64,000 nt of DNA from Arthrobacter sp. YN (GTDB lineage: Bacteria > Actinomycetota > Actinomycetes > Actinomycetales > Micrococcaceae): positions 3,906,001-3,970,000 of the forward strand of contig NZ_CP022436.1 in assembly GCF_002224285.1 (NCBI RefSeq). Direction: 5' to 3'. The number at the start of each line of letters is the position of its first letter. Position 1 is the stretch's first letter. Of the stretch, positions 62,047-64,000 are shown one piece after another. The notes below the pieces were generated by a model, which searched no databases, had not been told where the DNA came from, and saw nothing but the letters and a program-made list of their open reading frames with translations. Position numbers and translations under genes: made by a program.

Positions 62047-62840
62047 GGTGTTGCCCTCTGGAGTTGGATCACCGAGGCAAAGCTGGCCACCCCATCCTGG
62101 AAGGGGCGGAACGTTGATGCGGCTCCATCGGTCCATGCCACGGGAAGTTCGATGATGCTGGCGTTGTTGTCCTGCAGGCGCAGCAAAAGCTCAACGTCGA
62201 AAGCGAAACCAGTGCTGCGGCACTGAACCATGGCTGCTGTGAGGGCATCGCGTTCGAAGAATTTGAAGCCGCACTGAGTGTCCCGTATGCCCTTGACCTT
62301 TGACTTGGTCAGCGCCCGGAAGGCAGAGCCTCCCACCCTTCGTCCGAGGTGTTGGGGCCGGACCAGGGTTGAGCCGGGTGCATGGCGGGAAGCGATCACC
62401 GCTGCTGCACCGTCTGAGAGATGGGCCATGGCCTCGGTGAGTGTTTCCAGCGGCGTGGCGAGGTCGGCGTCGAAAAAGCCCGTGAACCTGGACGTGCCGC
62501 TAAGGAGGCCGCGACGGACTGCCGCTCCCTTCCCCTTCCGTGAGCACCCCACCACGGAAATGGGAACGGCGTCCCCCTCTTCCCGGGAGATCCTGCGGAC
62601 CACTGCGGCGGTCTCATCAACGCTTCCGTTGTCCACCACAACAATCCGCGAAGACCACGGCTGGTTGGTCAGGAAATCGACCGTCTGTTTCAAGGTGTCG
62701 GGGATTCTCGCGGCCTCGTTGTAGGCGGGAATGACCACCTCCAGATCCACGCGGGAGCGGCGCAGCGAGTCTGAATGTCGGCGTGCCTGCACACTCCCTC
62801 TCTTGCCTATGTGCACACTGTGCTGTTGAAGAAGGACCAT
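62043..62840 (-). CDS. GT2 dolichol-phosphate-mannose-synthase-like glycosyltransferase
   Basis: 265 residues from ATG 62840, with GGAGG 6 bases upstream; the earlier ATG at 62852 forms part of the ribosome site. GT2 motifs: VVIPAYNEAARIPDTLKQTV, VVVDNGSVDET, RKGKGAAVRRGLL, FFDADLATPLETL (DxD) and RDTQCGFKFFERDA. Enzymes of this type make polyprenyl-phosphate sugars that feed GT-C enzymes such as the one at 55442. First gene of a seven-gene chain. Confidence 0.92.
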   Translation of the reverse strand: MVLLQQHSVHIGKRGSVQARRHSDSLRRSRVDLEVVIPAYNEAARIPDTLKQTVDFLTNQPWSSRIVVVDNGSVDETAAVVRRISREEGDAVPISVVGCSRKGKGAAVRRGLLSGTSRFTGFFDADLATPLETLTEAMAHLSDGAAAVIASRHAPGSTLVRPQHLGRRVGGSAFRALTKSKVKGIRDTQCGFKFFERDALTAAMVQCRSTGFAFDVELLLRLQDNNASIIELPVAWTDGAASTFRPFQDGVASFASVIQLQRATP

Positions 62841-63015
62841 CTGAACCTCCATATATCCGGGTACGGCACAAAAACGTGCTCGCAATATAAGGAGTGGGGG
62901 CACCACGGAAGTCATGACGCCAATCCAGCCGTAGTGCTCCAAGTCATGGACCACTCTCAATACTGGGAGCGGAGCCGGGCGCTCTGAGCGAAATTGCTGG
63001 TTCCTTGTCTGAGCC

Positions 63016-63033
63016 CGTCTATAGAGTGGCCAC
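63016..63033 (+). promoter_or_regulatory. TATAGAGT -10 close to the peptidase start codon
   Basis: TAGAGT at 63022-63027 leaves 6 bases to the ATG at 63034. Transcription would begin at or next to the start codon, so the mRNA is probably leaderless. Confidence 0.5.
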
Positions 63034-64000
63034 ATGAGCCACACATCTTCCGTCCCTGCCGCTGCTCCGGAATCAACAGCGGTGCCTCCTGTCGCCAAGC
63101 GGGTCCCCACGCGCCGTGAACACCACGGCGACGTTTTTGTGGACAACTACGAGTGGCTCAGGGACAAGGAATCCGCTGAGGTAGTGGACCTCCTGAAGGC
63201 GGAGAACGCCTACCAGGAAGCCGTCACAGCGCACCAGGAACCGTTGCGGGAAGCCATGTTCCAAGAGATCAAGGGCCGCACCCAGGAAACGGATCTGTCC
63301 GTGCCCAGCCGCAAGGACGGGTGGTGGTACTACAGCCGTTCGGTGGAAGGCAAAGAGTACAGCATCCAGTGCCGCGTCCTGGCCCACGACACCGGGGACC
63401 CCGTAGCGGACTGGACGCCCCCGTCTGTGGAGCCCGGCGTGGAGATCGACGGCGAACAAATCCTCCTGGACGGCAACATCGAAGCCGAGGGCCAGCCGTT
63501 CTTCAGCGTGGGCGGTGCCGCGGTGACGGTTGACGGCAACCTTTACGCCTACGCCGTGGACAACTCAGGCGACGAACGGTTCACCCTCAGGATCAAGGAC
63601 CTGCGCACCGGGGAGCTCCTCCCGGACGTCATTGAGGACATCTTCTACGGAGTGGCTTTCTCCCCCGACGGCACGCGCCTCTTCTACACCGTGGTGGATG
63701 ATTCGTGGCGCCCCTACCAGGTGAAGGCCCACGTTCTTGGTACGCCGGTGGCCGAGGACGAGGTTCTCTACCAGGAGGACGACGTCGCCATGTGGCTGGG
63801 GTTCGATCTCTCAGCGGACCGCCGCCATCTGGTGCTCAGCATCGGCTGCTCGGAGTTCAGCGAGACGCAACTGCTCCGCTTCGACGACTACGACGCCGGC
63901 CTCAGCACTGTGATCTCACGCGACCACCATATTCTGTACGAGGCTGAGCCCTTCCTCCTGGACGGCAAGGAGACACTCCTCCTGACCCACAACAAGGACG
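63034..64000 (+). CDS. Prolyl-oligopeptidase-family (S9) peptidase, oligopeptidase B-like, cut by window edge
   Basis: The first 322 residues of an S9 peptidase. N-terminal cap strand: KRVPTRREHHGDVFVDNYEWLRDKES and AENAYQEAVTAHQEPLREAMFQEI. Propeller-type repeats follow (FSVGGAAVTVDGNLYAYAVD, DLRTGELLPDVIEDIFYGVA). The opening and the WWYYSRSVEGKEYSI segment match oligopeptidase B, which cleaves after basic residues. The catalytic domain with Ser, Asp and His lies beyond the right edge. Confidence 0.88.
   Translation, partial: MSHTSSVPAAAPESTAVPPVAKRVPTRREHHGDVFVDNYEWLRDKESAEVVDLLKAENAYQEAVTAHQEPLREAMFQEIKGRTQETDLSVPSRKDGWWYYSRSVEGKEYSIQCRVLAHDTGDPVADWTPPSVEPGVEIDGEQILLDGNIEAEGQPFFSVGGAAVTVDGNLYAYAVDNSGDERFTLRIKDLRTGELLPDVIEDIFYGVAFSPDGTRLFYTVVDDSWRPYQVKAHVLGTPVAEDEVLYQEDDVAMWLGFDLSADRRHLVLSIGCSEFSETQLLRFDDYDAGLSTVISRDHHILYEAEPFLLDGKETLLLTHNKD

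Overview
The window is high-GC bacterial chromosome with many GTG/TTG starts, ATGA/GTGA gene overlaps, Tat and lipoprotein signals and two LytR-CpsA-Psr (LCP) proteins. With an actinobacterial-type paaABCDE operon and a DesK-type two-component pair, this points to an actinobacterium, most likely Micrococcaceae (Arthrobacter/Paenarthrobacter group). The genus is inferred from overall character, not from a marker gene. No rRNA, tRNA, insertion sequence, phage gene or CRISPR array was seen.

Layout. 1-10.6 kb is a cell-surface region: a glycosyltransferase running off the left edge, a Pro-rich anchored protein, a DUF4434-like protein, LCP protein 1, a small lipoprotein, a choice-of-anchor-P protein, and two tandem secreted beta-propeller/FG-GAP proteins. 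10.6-24.6 kb is mixed housekeeping: two alpha/beta hydrolases, a DesK-type sensor kinase with its NarL-type regulator, lipoproteins, an APC permease, an XRE/DUF2975 pair behind a 32-bp palindrome, DUF1349, MarR, SelO, a ChW-repeat protein and a lipid kinase. 24.6-29.5 kb is the phenylacetyl-CoA epoxidase operon (paaA-B-C-D-E plus an enoyl-CoA hydratase), with a clear promoter and a PaaR-like operator. 29.6-32.6 kb holds a frameshifted PhoD-type phosphatase and LCP protein 2.

32.9-48.1 kb is an exopolysaccharide locus: initiating sugar-phosphate transferase, O-antigen-ligase-like polymerase, two glycosyltransferases, a pyruvyl transferase, a flippase, a Wzz/BY-kinase fusion and its low-molecular-weight tyrosine phosphatase. 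Embedded in it are a nucleotidyltransferase, a fused HprK-like/PqqD-like protein, a signal peptidase I and a Tat-exported surface protein, which could form a peptide or protein modification module. 48.3-52.7 kb carries a multidomain hybrid histidine kinase translationally coupled to a REC-GGDEF protein, which suggests cyclic-di-GMP control. 52.7-62.8 kb is a second, minus-strand polysaccharide operon of seven tightly coupled genes (GT2, GT4, flippase, GT4, PIG-L deacetylase, GT39-like, glycosidase-like lipoprotein), followed by a frameshifted parallel beta-helix protein. The right edge cuts a prolyl-oligopeptidase-family gene.

How the parts fit together. Most of the window builds, exports, anchors or remodels the cell envelope. 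Five surface-related genes share TAGAAT/TAGAGT -10 elements at fixed distances from their start codons. They fall into two leader classes of exactly 37 and 50 nt (counted from the first base of the -10), which suggests shared control. Three genes (PhoD-like, hybrid kinase, beta-helix) are each broken by the apparent loss of one base; consensus error or real decay cannot be told apart here.
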